Assembly (NCBI RefSeq): GCF_030540545.1
Contig: NZ_JAUNVZ010000001.1
Coordinates: 62,001 to 126,000, forward strand
DNA: 64,000 bases
From: Rothia sp. (in: high G+C Gram-positive bacteria)
GTDB taxonomy: Bacteria; Actinomycetota; Actinomycetes; Actinomycetales; Micrococcaceae
Direction of reading: 5' to 3'
Below are positions 9,281 to 16,764 of the stretch, in pieces. Made by a program: the position numbers and the translations under genes. Positions within the stretch are counted from its first letter, which is position 1. The number at the start of each line of letters is the position of its first letter. The notes beneath the pieces were generated by a model. The model had not been told where the DNA came from. It ran no database searches and was given only the letters and a program-made list of their open reading frames with translations.

Positions 9281-10232
9281 CACGGCAGATACGGTGATCG
9301 AAGCGATTCGTTCTGTGCAGGCTCAGACGGACCCCGATTTTGAGCTGCTGATTATTATTGATGCATCTCCGGATAACTCCCAGCAGGTGATTGAGGAGTA
9401 TCTGCATGCTAACCCCGATCCTCGGGTGAAAGTATACGCAGAGACCATCAATCGTGGAAGCTCTGAGGTTCGTAATTACGCCATGGATCTGATTCGCGGC
9501 CGGTGGTTTGCTTTTCTTGATTCGGATGATTTTTATCGTTCCGATTACTTGGAAAAGATGCATGCCGCCGTTGAACGGTATCCTCAGGTACAGGTGGTTG
9601 CTGCCGGTCATTCGATGCTTTACCCCGACGGTTCGGAACGTGATCGCAGCCCGCAGAACGAGAAGTACTACGGGGATAATGAGCAGATTCTCGTTGATTA
9701 CCTCAACGACCAGATTACTCCCTTTACCTGGGATAAGATTTACCGCACCGATGTGTGCCGAGGCTACCACTACCCCCAGAATGTGCAACGTGGTGATGAC
9801 GGTGTTGGCTCCCTGAGCCTATTAACAAACGTCTCCCAGATGGCTATTATTCGCGAATCGCTCTATGTGTACCGTGTGAATGCATCTGGCTTGACCTGGG
9901 GTTCTTTACCTCCGGTGACCAATACGGAGGATCATATTGGGCACCTAGAGAGGATTCTGGGAGATCGCCTGCACAATCCTCGCATTGCCAGCGCCTTTAA
10001 TGTTGCTCGGGCAATGGTTATTTTGCTCAACGCTCAGCAAGCTCTGCTAATTGGAGGGACGCAGGCGCAGGCCATTGTGCGCCGCTGCCGTCAAATGCTG
10101 GAGTGGAAGCAGATTATTGGTGCTCTACAAAGCAATAGGATGGTAGGTGCCGCTGCTGCGCTTCTGAAGATGTCCCCGGCCGCTTACAAGGCTTTCTATA
10201 GCGCCTACGCCCGTAAACAATACGGGCTCTAA
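9234..10232 (+). CDS. GT2 family glycosyltransferase
   Basis: 332-residue GT-A transferase, last gene of the polysaccharide operon. It shows SIIMPVYNTADTV, the DASPDNS nucleotide-binding loop, NRGSSEVRN and FLDSDDFYR, which contains the DXD-type metal site near residue 95. The C-terminal half is typical of teichoic-acid or capsule transferases. The GTG at 9234 is preferred because GAGGAGAA lies upstream; ATG 9243 is an alternative. It overlaps the acyltransferase gene by 47 bp and is followed by a strong hairpin. Confidence 0.85.
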   Translation: MEAMIPRTSIIMPVYNTADTVIEAIRSVQAQTDPDFELLIIIDASPDNSQQVIEEYLHANPDPRVKVYAETINRGSSEVRNYAMDLIRGRWFAFLDSDDFYRSDYLEKMHAAVERYPQVQVVAAGHSMLYPDGSERDRSPQNEKYYGDNEQILVDYLNDQITPFTWDKIYRTDVCRGYHYPQNVQRGDDGVGSLSLLTNVSQMAIIRESLYVYRVNASGLTWGSLPPVTNTEDHIGHLERILGDRLHNPRIASAFNVARAMVILLNAQQALLIGGTQAQAIVRRCRQMLEWKQIIGALQSNRMVGAAAALLKMSPAAYKAFYSAYARKQYGL

Positions 10233-10239
10233 GAACCCT

Positions 10240-10279
10240 GTAGGTCCCTGTCCTCTCTGATGAGATGACAGGGACCTAC
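10240..10279. terminator. Bidirectional terminator hairpin
   Basis: A 13-bp perfect stem (10240-10252 with 10267-10279) separates the convergent polysaccharide operon and the Pal-like amidase gene. Confidence 0.75.
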
Positions 10280-10312
10280 ATATTTAATGGGTTGGTCTTT
10301 CAACGTGAGCGA

Positions 10313-11125
10313 TTACTTCTTAACCATAGGCTCCAGTATCGGCAGAATACCGGGCTGCGCATCCGCAGGATTACCGGTGAGGGAATGCTGGGTAAAAATA
10401 CCCGCCCACACCTCATCGTAGCGTTTAATGCTGTGCTCCAGCAGCTGCATATTCTGGGTGTGCAGCTGCGTCTGAAGACGTTCACACTCCTCAACCAATT
10501 TCTCCACGCATAGGTACTGTTGAGTTAGCCATTCAAAGACTTCACGGTACTTTAGCCGAGCATCACCAAAGATTTGTTTCGCAGATTCTCCCTGACGCAC
10601 AAAGCTACGATTGAGAGCATCGTTGAAAGCAGTCTTGACCTGACGGTACACATCATCCCCCTGGCTGGTGGCCTGACCCAGGGCGCTGGCGGGCGGACGA
10701 TAAATCGTCACCGCAGGGCTTCCATTGGCAACCCAAATGGTATCGTGCGGATTCACACTAATACCGTTATACCCGTAATTACAGTGAATAATCGTATCGT
10801 GATCGTCCAGGAAAAAGCCGGTATGACCGGCAGCCCCCGAAGATGCTCCGCGAACACCCCAAATAAAGATATCGCCTCGACGAGCCGGGTAGCCACCCGT
10901 ATGATCGCGGGCTACCTTGGTCCAGCCGGCACGTTCAAGGGTACCGAAAAGAGTATCCGTATTACCTACAGACTCTCCAGCCGGAATAAGACCGGCATGC
11001 TTAAGTGCCAGGTATACGGCTGAGCTGTAATCATAGGAATTAGGACCCAGTCGAGCGGTCATAGAGTAGTGCACTTTGCCCTTACGGGAGTTCATCCATT
11101 CCAGGGCAGTATCAATTGCTGACAT
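10313..11125 (-). CDS. Pal-like phage amidase with catalytic Cys replaced by Tyr, plus paralogous C-terminal domain
   Basis: 270 residues. Residues 1-143 closely match the amidase domain of pneumococcal phage Dp-1 lysin Pal (Amidase_5): RKGKVHYSM, GPNSYDYSSAVYLALKHAG (27-45), RRGDIFIWG, GHTGFF (H101) and IIHCNYGYNGISV. In Pal-type enzymes the motif is YDCSS; here residue 33 is Tyr (TAC at 11027-11029), one base from Cys. The catalytic nucleophile therefore appears to be missing. Residues 158-270 form a second domain homologous to the small protein encoded just upstream. ATG 11125 is chosen for its AAGGAG site; an upstream extension lacks one. No signal peptide is seen, as is usual for phage lysins. 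Confidence 0.85.
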   Translation of the reverse strand: MSAIDTALEWMNSRKGKVHYSMTARLGPNSYDYSSAVYLALKHAGLIPAGESVGNTDTLFGTLERAGWTKVARDHTGGYPARRGDIFIWGVRGASSGAAGHTGFFLDDHDTIIHCNYGYNGISVNPHDTIWVANGSPAVTIYRPPASALGQATSQGDDVYRQVKTAFNDALNRSFVRQGESAKQIFGDARLKYREVFEWLTQQYLCVEKLVEECERLQTQLHTQNMQLLEHSIKRYDEVWAGIFTQHSLTGNPADAQPGILPILEPMVKK

Positions 11126-11153
11126 AGTATATCTCCTTATATATCGGTACGGG

Positions 11154-11516
11154 TTAGTGGCTCTTCTGAGCCTTGAGCTTCTTAAGCAGAGGAAGCACAC
11201 CGGGTTTCAAATCCTCAGTACGGCCGCTATACGAGTACATCTCAAAAATGCCACCCCAGTTAATATCTGCACGGGATTTCAGCCAGCTGAGCCTATCGGT
11301 GAGTGCACGCTGGTTACGCTCGGTCTGTGCCTTCAGATGCGCAATTTTCTTATGAATATTCAGAAAGTTAGTGTCCACCCATTCCAGCTCACCTGCAATA
11401 GAAGCGGTCTTAGCATCATGGAATCGCGCCTTGGCGGGTGCGCCATCACGAATAAAGGTCTCATGCAGAATCTCGTCAATAGCTCGAGCAGCTGCATCAT
11501 AGGTAGGATTAGCCAT
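11154..11516 (-). CDS. Stand-alone paralogue of the amidase C-terminal domain
   Basis: 120-residue protein with a good AAGGAG site before ATG 11516. It aligns over its length with residues about 158-270 of the neighbouring amidase: ETFIRDGAPAKARFHDAK corresponds to RSFVRQGESAKQIFGDAR, and WGGIF...PGVLPLL to WAGIF...PGILPIL. The middle is Lys/Gln-rich and probably helical or coiled. The domain could be a wall-binding or oligomerisation module supplied in trans, as separate binding subunits are in some phage lysins. The gap to the amidase gene is 28 bp, so they are likely one operon. Function unknown. Confidence 0.8.
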   Translation of the reverse strand: MANPTYDAAARAIDEILHETFIRDGAPAKARFHDAKTASIAGELEWVDTNFLNIHKKIAHLKAQTERNQRALTDRLSWLKSRADINWGGIFEMYSYSGRTEDLKPGVLPLLKKLKAQKSH

Positions 11517-11537
11517 TATGTCTCCTTGGCAATAGGG

Positions 11538-11580
11538 GGCTGCGGGGCTCTGTCGGTACCAAAACAGATACCCCGCAGCC
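11538..11580. repeat. Hairpin upstream of the tail-domain gene
   Basis: Ten-base GC-rich arms (11538-11547 and 11571-11580) enclose a 23-base loop. A second hairpin follows at about 11597-11630. Together they lie in the leader of the minus-strand tail-domain/amidase transcript and may isolate it from the ImmA operon or regulate it. Confidence 0.5.
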
Positions 11581-11757
11581 GGTGAATTTTTACTAGGCGC
11601 ATCTCTACCCGTGTAGGGGGTAGAGACGCTAACTTCTCGGTGCCGATCCGAAACCTTTAGCGCTTCGGGAGCCGTTATCCAAAGAAGATATCTTTACTGT
11701 ATGAAGAAAGCCCATCAAAAGTCCTGTGGAGCAAAAACGGGCTGTACGCATAGAAAA

Positions 11758-11792
11758 ACGGTGCCTGTTTCCCTGATGGAAACAGGCACCGT
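11758..11792 (-). terminator. Rho-independent terminator of the xre-immA operon
   Basis: A 15-bp perfect stem with a five-base loop is followed in minus-strand direction by a T-run (11751-11757). It lies just after the immA stop codon and separates the switch genes from the lysin pair. Confidence 0.8.
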
Positions 11793-11800
11793 GTGGTGTT

Positions 11801-12214
11801 TTATGAGAAGTCCTCATCTCCTCTGGGGAGGGGATGCTTTCGAAGATATATTGTGAGCAAATCGGGCATAACGCCCAGTTCGTAAGCGACTTTGGGTAAA
11901 TCCGAGGGGTACATGGCGGCGATAGTTAGCAAATCCGCTCGATCAATGAGATTCTCCGCCGCTTTAAGATCGCAGTAGTTCTCCCTCTTGGTGCTCTCAA
12001 AGCTATCAATGGCGTTATGTTCATCCTCGCGCTCGGCGTGAATCAGTTCGTGGGCAAGAACGGAACGAGTTTGCCGAGAACTCATAGATGGTTCTAACAC
12101 GATGGTGCGGGTGTCATGGTCGTATCTACCGAGTATGCCGACACCAGGATGTCCCCACACAATATCCACTCCCAGCTCTCGGGCGTGTTCTTCCGGGTCA
12201 TAACTAAGCGTCAA
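11801..12214 (-). CDS. ImmA/IrrE family zinc metallopeptidase
   Basis: 137 residues from a TTG at 12214, chosen because GAGGAGG stands just upstream and because it overlaps the end of the HTH gene by 11 bases; the longer in-frame extension only reads through that gene. The zinc site HELIH is at residues 55-59 (AHELIHAE). ImmA-type peptidases cleave the partner Xre repressor after DNA damage or another signal, inducing mobile-element genes. The adjacent Xre gene is the obvious substrate. Confidence 0.8.
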   Translation of the reverse strand: MTLSYDPEEHARELGVDIVWGHPGVGILGRYDHDTRTIVLEPSMSSRQTRSVLAHELIHAEREDEHNAIDSFESTKRENYCDLKAAENLIDRADLLTIAAMYPSDLPKVAYELGVMPDLLTIYLRKHPLPRGDEDFS

Positions 12215-12608
12215 AGAACCCCTCCTCTGAGCTGTGCACGGTACCTCGCTTAGCCGCCAGGGCGTAATCATCAGCGGAGTAGTTGCGTGCCTGATGTACG
12301 GGTACTGCTGCACTATCGGAAGCATTGAGGCGGCGCAGCAGTTCTGCGGTCAGATCTTCATTGGAGGCATCCTGCAGGGACGTGCCGCGCAGACTTTCGG
12401 CTCGTTGAGCGCTAATCAGGTTGCTGTGCACCATCAGCTCCAGCAAATCCAGGTTATAGCGGTCGGCAATCATGACGAGGGTCTGAACATCCATAGTTCC
12501 AGCCCCGGAGAAGCGGCGCTGAATCGCATTGTGGTTGATGCCGAGTTCAGCCGCGAGAGCACGCTGGGAGAGGCCGGTTTTTTCTTTAATGTACTCGCCA
12601 ATAGTCAT
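12204..12608 (-). CDS. Xre family helix-turn-helix repressor
   Basis: 134-residue regulator. The N-terminal HTH covers about residues 3-58: IGEYIKEKTGLSQRALAAELG then INHNAIQRRFSG. The C-terminal half is polar and probably the oligomerisation or cleavage region. It forms an overlapping pair with immA and faces the divergent Cys-rich gene across 153 bp that contain inverted repeats. It probably represses both divergent promoters and possibly the lysin pair downstream. Confidence 0.82.
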   Translation of the reverse strand: MTIGEYIKEKTGLSQRALAAELGINHNAIQRRFSGAGTMDVQTLVMIADRYNLDLLELMVHSNLISAQRAESLRGTSLQDASNEDLTAELLRRLNASDSAAVPVHQARNYSADDYALAAKRGTVHSSEEGFFDA

Positions 12609-12619
12609 AGATTCAGGGT

Positions 12620-12720
12620 AGCACGTGACGCGGAATATCGGTCATTCGGGTGGAATATGACAGAATGTGACGCAAAAATTACGTCACTTGATTGACTTAA
12701 TGGGTCAAGTTGTCTCACAA
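12620..12720. promoter_or_regulatory. Divergent promoter/operator region with inverted repeats
   Basis: Between the xre and Cys-rich genes, TGACG...CGTCA (12666-12685 region) and TTGAC...GTCAA (about 12692-12710) form two inverted repeats, and GTGACGC occurs twice. TTGACT may be a -35 box for the rightward gene. These are plausible Xre operators, by position only. Confidence 0.45.
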
Positions 12721-12761
12721 TGGGAGCCACCTACTGAAAACAGGATCTCCTAGGAGGAACA

Positions 12762-13430
12762 ATGAGTCGAAATATAAGTCAGGGTACGTGCTCTTTTCGC
12801 ACAGATGGATATTGCCGTAGATGCGGTGTGCCCTACGCCGGAAAAACACCCGGTTGCTCAGCCTGCTGGGCTCGACATCGAGCCCGTGAACGACACAATG
12901 CATTGGGCGTATCGAATCGGGGTGTAGGCCTACCCATATGTCCCCAATGCTGGCGCACCGCCGGTAAACCCCTGATGGCATGCAGTATACGCCCGGAAAA
13001 TTATGGGGAGATCATTGAGGTTGAGAATCAATGGAGCCCTATCTATACCCGCTGCACGGTGTGCATTCATGTACGACCCGGAACGGTTCCCTTGGATTCT
13101 CCGCGTGTATATCTGCCGGTTAACCCCGGGTCAAAACGTACCTCTACAAACCGTGTGTATCCAACACGGGCGCACCCGGTACATTTTATGCACGCCAATT
13201 GTGGGGTGTGTGGGGCTGAGATTGATGAATCGGCACGTTGCGCAGGTCGTATGTACTGTACTAAGCATTGGCGCGAGTATCGGAAGAAGAACCGTGACCT
13301 TAAGACCCGTACAGCCCAGGAAAACACTGTGTGCGATGCGGGTTTGGAGGCGTTCCTTACTGCCCGTCGCGCTCGCACTCATGGCTCGGCTCGACCGGCG
13401 CCTCGCCGTGCCCGCCCCAACCGTTGGTAG
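12762..13430 (+). CDS. Cys-rich zinc-ribbon-like protein of unknown function
   Basis: 222 residues with a strong AGGAGG site before ATG 12762. It has at least six CXXC or near-CXXC knuckles: C18-C21, C32-C35, C60-C63, C98-C101, C147-C150 and C160...C166, several followed by W or H as in zinc ribbons. The tail (about 190-222) is very Arg/Ala/Pro-rich and could bind DNA or RNA. No recognised catalytic motif is present. It is transcribed divergently from the xre-immA pair, the position of an early phage or defence gene. I do not recognise the family. Confidence 0.7.
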   Translation: MSRNISQGTCSFRTDGYCRRCGVPYAGKTPGCSACWARHRARERHNALGVSNRGVGLPICPQCWRTAGKPLMACSIRPENYGEIIEVENQWSPIYTRCTVCIHVRPGTVPLDSPRVYLPVNPGSKRTSTNRVYPTRAHPVHFMHANCGVCGAEIDESARCAGRMYCTKHWREYRKKNRDLKTRTAQENTVCDAGLEAFLTARRARTHGSARPAPRRARPNRW

Positions 13431-13439
13431 CATTGCGCT

Positions 13440-13560
13440 CCACAGGACTTTTGTGGGTGTTGAATTTTTTCTATATTCCACCCATACATTATCTGTGAGT
13501 GAGGTTATAAAATATATGTAATAATATATGCTGGGGTGAGTGCCAGGATAGCTTCAATAA
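13440..13560. other. AT-rich intergenic stretch
   Basis: Composition drops sharply compared with the flanks. A weak hairpin at about 13440-13458 followed by a T-rich run may end the Cys-rich gene. No gene is recognised. Confidence 0.4.
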
Positions 13561-13583
13561 GAGGTAAAACTGAGAATTTATAC

Positions 13584-13982
13584 TTATTGGTGTGTAGAAC
13601 TCGAGGGGTGGTGTAAATGAATAGTACTGTTATGCCATATTATCTCTATTATTGCCCTATGCCCAGGTGAGTAGCATAGAGGTGTGGTGGCAAGTATTAA
13701 GCCAAGTGGGATGGATATTGCAATTGGGGCGAGTATAAATTTAATTACTCTCCCCCAAATATCAGTGTCACCATCACAATTCCATTTATTCAAGGTGTAA
13801 TAAAGAGTTAGAATAAGGATATTTATAATAATCCCTAATAATATTGGGTGTATGTCTAAGAAATTTTTATCTAGATAGTACCCTATAGGTGGGTTGTCGG
13901 GGCCATAATGTGGATGATAGGCATTAAGGCATGTTGCATCTGGAGGGTCATTGGGAAAGTAGAAGAATGATGGGATAGGCAA
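13584..13982 (-). CDS. AT-rich hypothetical small membrane protein
   Basis: About 132 residues from a TTG at 13982, which has TTGGAG nine bases upstream; GTG 13991 is possible but lacks a spaced site. The frame contains no Met codon. Two hydrophobic helices are visible (about 46-65 and 81-103 of the GTG-started frame), with Pro/His-rich polar ends. Base composition is much lower in GC than surrounding genes, suggesting recent acquisition. No family recognised; it may be non-coding. Confidence 0.4.
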   Translation of the reverse strand: MPIPSFFYFPNDPPDATCLNAYHPHYGPDNPPIGYYLDKNFLDIHPILLGIIINILILTLYYTLNKWNCDGDTDIWGRVIKFILAPIAISIPLGLILATTPLCYSPGHRAIIEIIWHNSTIHLHHPSSSTHQ

Positions 13983-14143
13983 TGAAATCACTCCAAACTA
14001 TAGTGAGCTAGATGCAGGTATACCCAGTATATGGTGATAAGGCATGCCTTGGTAGGATTTCAGGTTCCGGTTTACAATAAAGGCAGACATGCCCGCCCGT
14101 TGGGTGGGGCATGGCACGCACAGAACCGATGAAAGGACCCCCG

Positions 14144-15484
14144 GTGACACGCACTGACGGCACAGTGGCCGACTCCCGCCCGGAAAATCAACCCAAATCA
14201 CCGTGCAAAGCCGCCCTTGCCAGCTGGATCGGATCCGCCCTAGAATACTATGATTTCGCGGTCTATGGTACAGCCGCAGCGCTGGTTCTCAATAAAATCT
14301 TCTTCCCCGAAGACGAACCCGCCATTGGCATCCTCAAATCCATGATCGTCATCGGTGTTGCCTATATTGTGCGGCCCTTCGGTGCGATGATTATGGGGCC
14401 GTTGGGTGACCGTTACGGTCGTCGATTTGTTCTTATGCTCACCCTCTTCCTCATGGGTGGAGCCACTTTCGCTATCGGCTGCCTGCCTACCTACTCTCAG
14501 GTGGGACTATTCGCCCCGATCCTGCTGGTAATCTGCCGTATGGTGCAGGGACTCTCGGCAGCCGGCGAACAATCCAGTGCCATCTCTGTATCCCTGGAGC
14601 ACGCACCCGAAAATCGCCGTGCCTTCATTACCAGCTGGACCCTGCAGGGTACCCAATTCGGTTCTCTGATTGCCACCGCAATCTATATTCCCTTTACCTC
14701 TCTGCTTTCCGAAGAGCAGCTGCTGAGCTGGGGTTGGCGTGTACCCTTCTGGCTCTCGGCACTGGTGGTTGTCACCGCCTATATTATTCGCCGTCGCCTG
14801 GCGGAACCTCCCGCGTACCTGAACCAGGTGCGCGATAGCGTGCCGCCGCTCAAGCGCGTCTTTATACACCATAAGCGTGCCGTTATTACCGTGGCACTCT
14901 GCGCCATGGTTAATACCGTCAATATGGTGTTCACGACCTTCGCGCTCTCCTATGCCACCAAGGGTCACGGTCTGCCCCAAACTCAGATGCTCATCGTTCC
15001 CGTGGCATCCAATGCGGTGGGTCTGCTCATGATCCCGGTTGCAGCCGTGCTCGCCGATCGCTTCGGGCGCAAACCCGTATTTATCACCGGTGCCCTGACT
15101 GCCTCCCTGGTCATGTACCCCTATTTGCAGGCTATTGCTGATCATAACTGGGTTGGAATTTTTGGATTCGGTATGCTCATGCACGGCGCGCTCTACTCCC
15201 TGGCAAACGGTGTATGGCCCGTCTTCTATGCTGAAATGTTCCCGACCAGTGTGCGTGTGACCGGCCTGGCGCTGGGCACTCAGATTGGTTTTGCACTCTC
15301 CGGGGGCATTGCCCCCTGGGCTGCTACTATCTACGCCGGGCCCGCCCTGCAGGATGCTGTCGGTCCCTCGATTTTTGTGGTGGCAATGTGCCTGCTGGTT
15401 GTTGGGGCGGCGTGGACTGCACTCGAGGGTAAGGGTAAGACCCTGGCTGAGTTGGATGAGTCCTTGGCTGTCACTAAGGGTTAA
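14144..15484 (+). CDS. MFS transporter, metabolite:H+ symporter (shikimate transporter-like)
   Basis: About 446 residues from GTG 14144, chosen for an AAAGGA site six bases upstream; ATG 14111 adds 11 residues. Twelve hydrophobic segments are present. Family motifs include SALEYYDFAVYGTAAAL at the first helix, GDRYGRR in the loop 2-3 and LADRFGRKP in loop 8-9. These match the MHS subfamily (ShiA, ProP, KgtP). It converges on aroE, so shikimate or a related acid is a reasonable substrate, but proline/betaine or citrate-type substrates remain possible. Confidence 0.82.
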   Translation: MTRTDGTVADSRPENQPKSPCKAALASWIGSALEYYDFAVYGTAAALVLNKIFFPEDEPAIGILKSMIVIGVAYIVRPFGAMIMGPLGDRYGRRFVLMLTLFLMGGATFAIGCLPTYSQVGLFAPILLVICRMVQGLSAAGEQSSAISVSLEHAPENRRAFITSWTLQGTQFGSLIATAIYIPFTSLLSEEQLLSWGWRVPFWLSALVVVTAYIIRRRLAEPPAYLNQVRDSVPPLKRVFIHHKRAVITVALCAMVNTVNMVFTTFALSYATKGHGLPQTQMLIVPVASNAVGLLMIPVAAVLADRFGRKPVFITGALTASLVMYPYLQAIADHNWVGIFGFGMLMHGALYSLANGVWPVFYAEMFPTSVRVTGLALGTQIGFALSGGIAPWAATIYAGPALQDAVGPSIFVVAMCLLVVGAAWTALEGKGKTLAELDESLAVTKG

Positions 15485-15546
15485 AGAGGGTCTCTATTGC
15501 TCCAAAAATCAGGTATATAGATTGATATTTATATAGATGAATTCAA

Positions 15547-15592
15547 TATATAAGGGGTGTGAATGGCATATGTCGTTCACACCCCTTATATA
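15547..15592. terminator. Bidirectional terminator hairpin
   Basis: Seventeen-base perfect arms (15547-15563 and 15576-15592) lie between the convergent MFS gene and aroE. Confidence 0.78.
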
Positions 15593-15613
15593 CTCCGCGC
15601 CCGAGAGTTGGAT

Positions 15614-16552
15614 CTAGAGTTTAATGCCCTGCTGCTGCGCCAGAAGCTGCTCAAAATGAGCCTTCATACGCTCAGCATTGGCGGCAGAGCCGGTAAAGAG
15701 CTCAAAAGCATCCACTGCCTGACCGACCGCCATAAAACCACCCGGTAGTACCGCGCACCCGGCAGCGCGGGCCGCACGAATCAGTTCGGTCTCCTGGGGT
15801 AGATAAATAACATCGGCGACCCACAGACCGGAGTGCAGTAGTGCCGGGTTCAGGGGAATGCCCGGGTGCACATGCATACCAATAGGGGTGGCATTGACCA
15901 GACCGTGCGCTGTCTTCAGTGCCGCGCCAAGCTGCTCAACACTTTCAAGCGAGTCAATCTGAGCCTGGGGGAATCGCGCCCTTAAACGCTCAATCAGCTC
16001 CGCGCTCTTGGCGGCATCCGGATCAAAAATATAGAGCTGCTGTGCGCGCGCCTCAGAAGTCCCCAGACCCAGCTCTTCACCCTTTTTCAGCAGGGCGTAA
16101 GCGGTTGCGCTACCGGCACCTCCGGCACCCAGCTGTACCGTAACACTCAGTGCTCGGGTAGAGTCAGCAACCTCGGGCAGACCCCAGGAGAGTGCGCGCA
16201 TAAAACCCGAAAAATCCGTATTGTCGCCATAACGGGTGCCGTCCTCATGCAGGAGCACGCAATTGACGGCGCCCAGAGCTCGGGCATCTTCGCTGAGCTC
16301 ATCCACATATTCCATGACCGATTGCTTGCAGGGATGGGTGATATTAAAAGCGTTATAGCCCAGTAGCTGAGCGGCATCCAGTAGAGCCGGTAGAGATGCT
16401 GCATCCAGGTTCAGGGCGTCTAAATCAATGGGTCGATAGAGGTAGCGCAAGCCCAGTTCGCTAGCTTCCGCCTCGTGCATGGGAGGGGTGAGGGAGGTGG
16501 TAATGCCGTCACCGATGAGGCCCACCAGGAAAGATTCTTCTCTTAAGCTCAT
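15614..16552 (-). CDS. aroE: Shikimate dehydrogenase
   Basis: 312-residue NADP-dependent enzyme that reduces 3-dehydroshikimate to shikimate in aromatic amino acid and folate synthesis. Visible motifs: the substrate-site start GLIGDGITTSLTPPMHEAEA, YNAFNITHPCKQSV with the catalytic Lys, DNTDFSGF, and the nucleotide-binding QLGAGGAGSATAYAL. Length is slightly above the 270-290 typical of AroE and close to actinobacterial quinate/shikimate dehydrogenases. A transporter of the shikimate type converges on it, suggesting uptake and use of shikimate or quinate. Confidence 0.88.
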   Translation of the reverse strand: MSLREESFLVGLIGDGITTSLTPPMHEAEASELGLRYLYRPIDLDALNLDAASLPALLDAAQLLGYNAFNITHPCKQSVMEYVDELSEDARALGAVNCVLLHEDGTRYGDNTDFSGFMRALSWGLPEVADSTRALSVTVQLGAGGAGSATAYALLKKGEELGLGTSEARAQQLYIFDPDAAKSAELIERLRARFPQAQIDSLESVEQLGAALKTAHGLVNATPIGMHVHPGIPLNPALLHSGLWVADVIYLPQETELIRAARAAGCAVLPGGFMAVGQAVDAFELFTGSAANAERMKAHFEQLLAQQQGIKL

Positions 16553-16764
16553 GGTCTATATATACCCTTAGAGCCGCTCAGAATGCGAGGATATGCAGGG
16601 CTGGAGTTAAAACTTCCCGATGCCGGAATAAATTCCACCCTTAAAAACCCCTCAAAAGAGCGCTGCGACACGCCCGAAGGTATAAGCTAGAAGGACACGA
16701 CCATTGTGTAACACAGACAGACCAGATCACAGTGTAGTGAGCCTAATTTTCGGAAGGTAGAAAA

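Noticed and set aside
11126-11200. N-terminal extension of the Pal-like amidase
   Set aside because: Precedes the well-placed AAGGAG/ATG start and encodes an Arg/Cys-rich stretch unrelated to the Pal N-terminus.
11629-11817. Short minus-strand frame between immA and the tail-domain gene
   Set aside because: It runs through the immA terminator hairpin and has no convincing ribosome site.
10233-14143. Search for prophage att sites or integrase around the lysin island
   Set aside because: No convincing direct repeat, tRNA end or integrase gene was found, so it is not called a prophage.
13998-14201. Short minus-strand frame upstream of the MFS gene
   Set aside because: Overlaps the 5' end of the transporter in antisense and has no homology or ribosome site.
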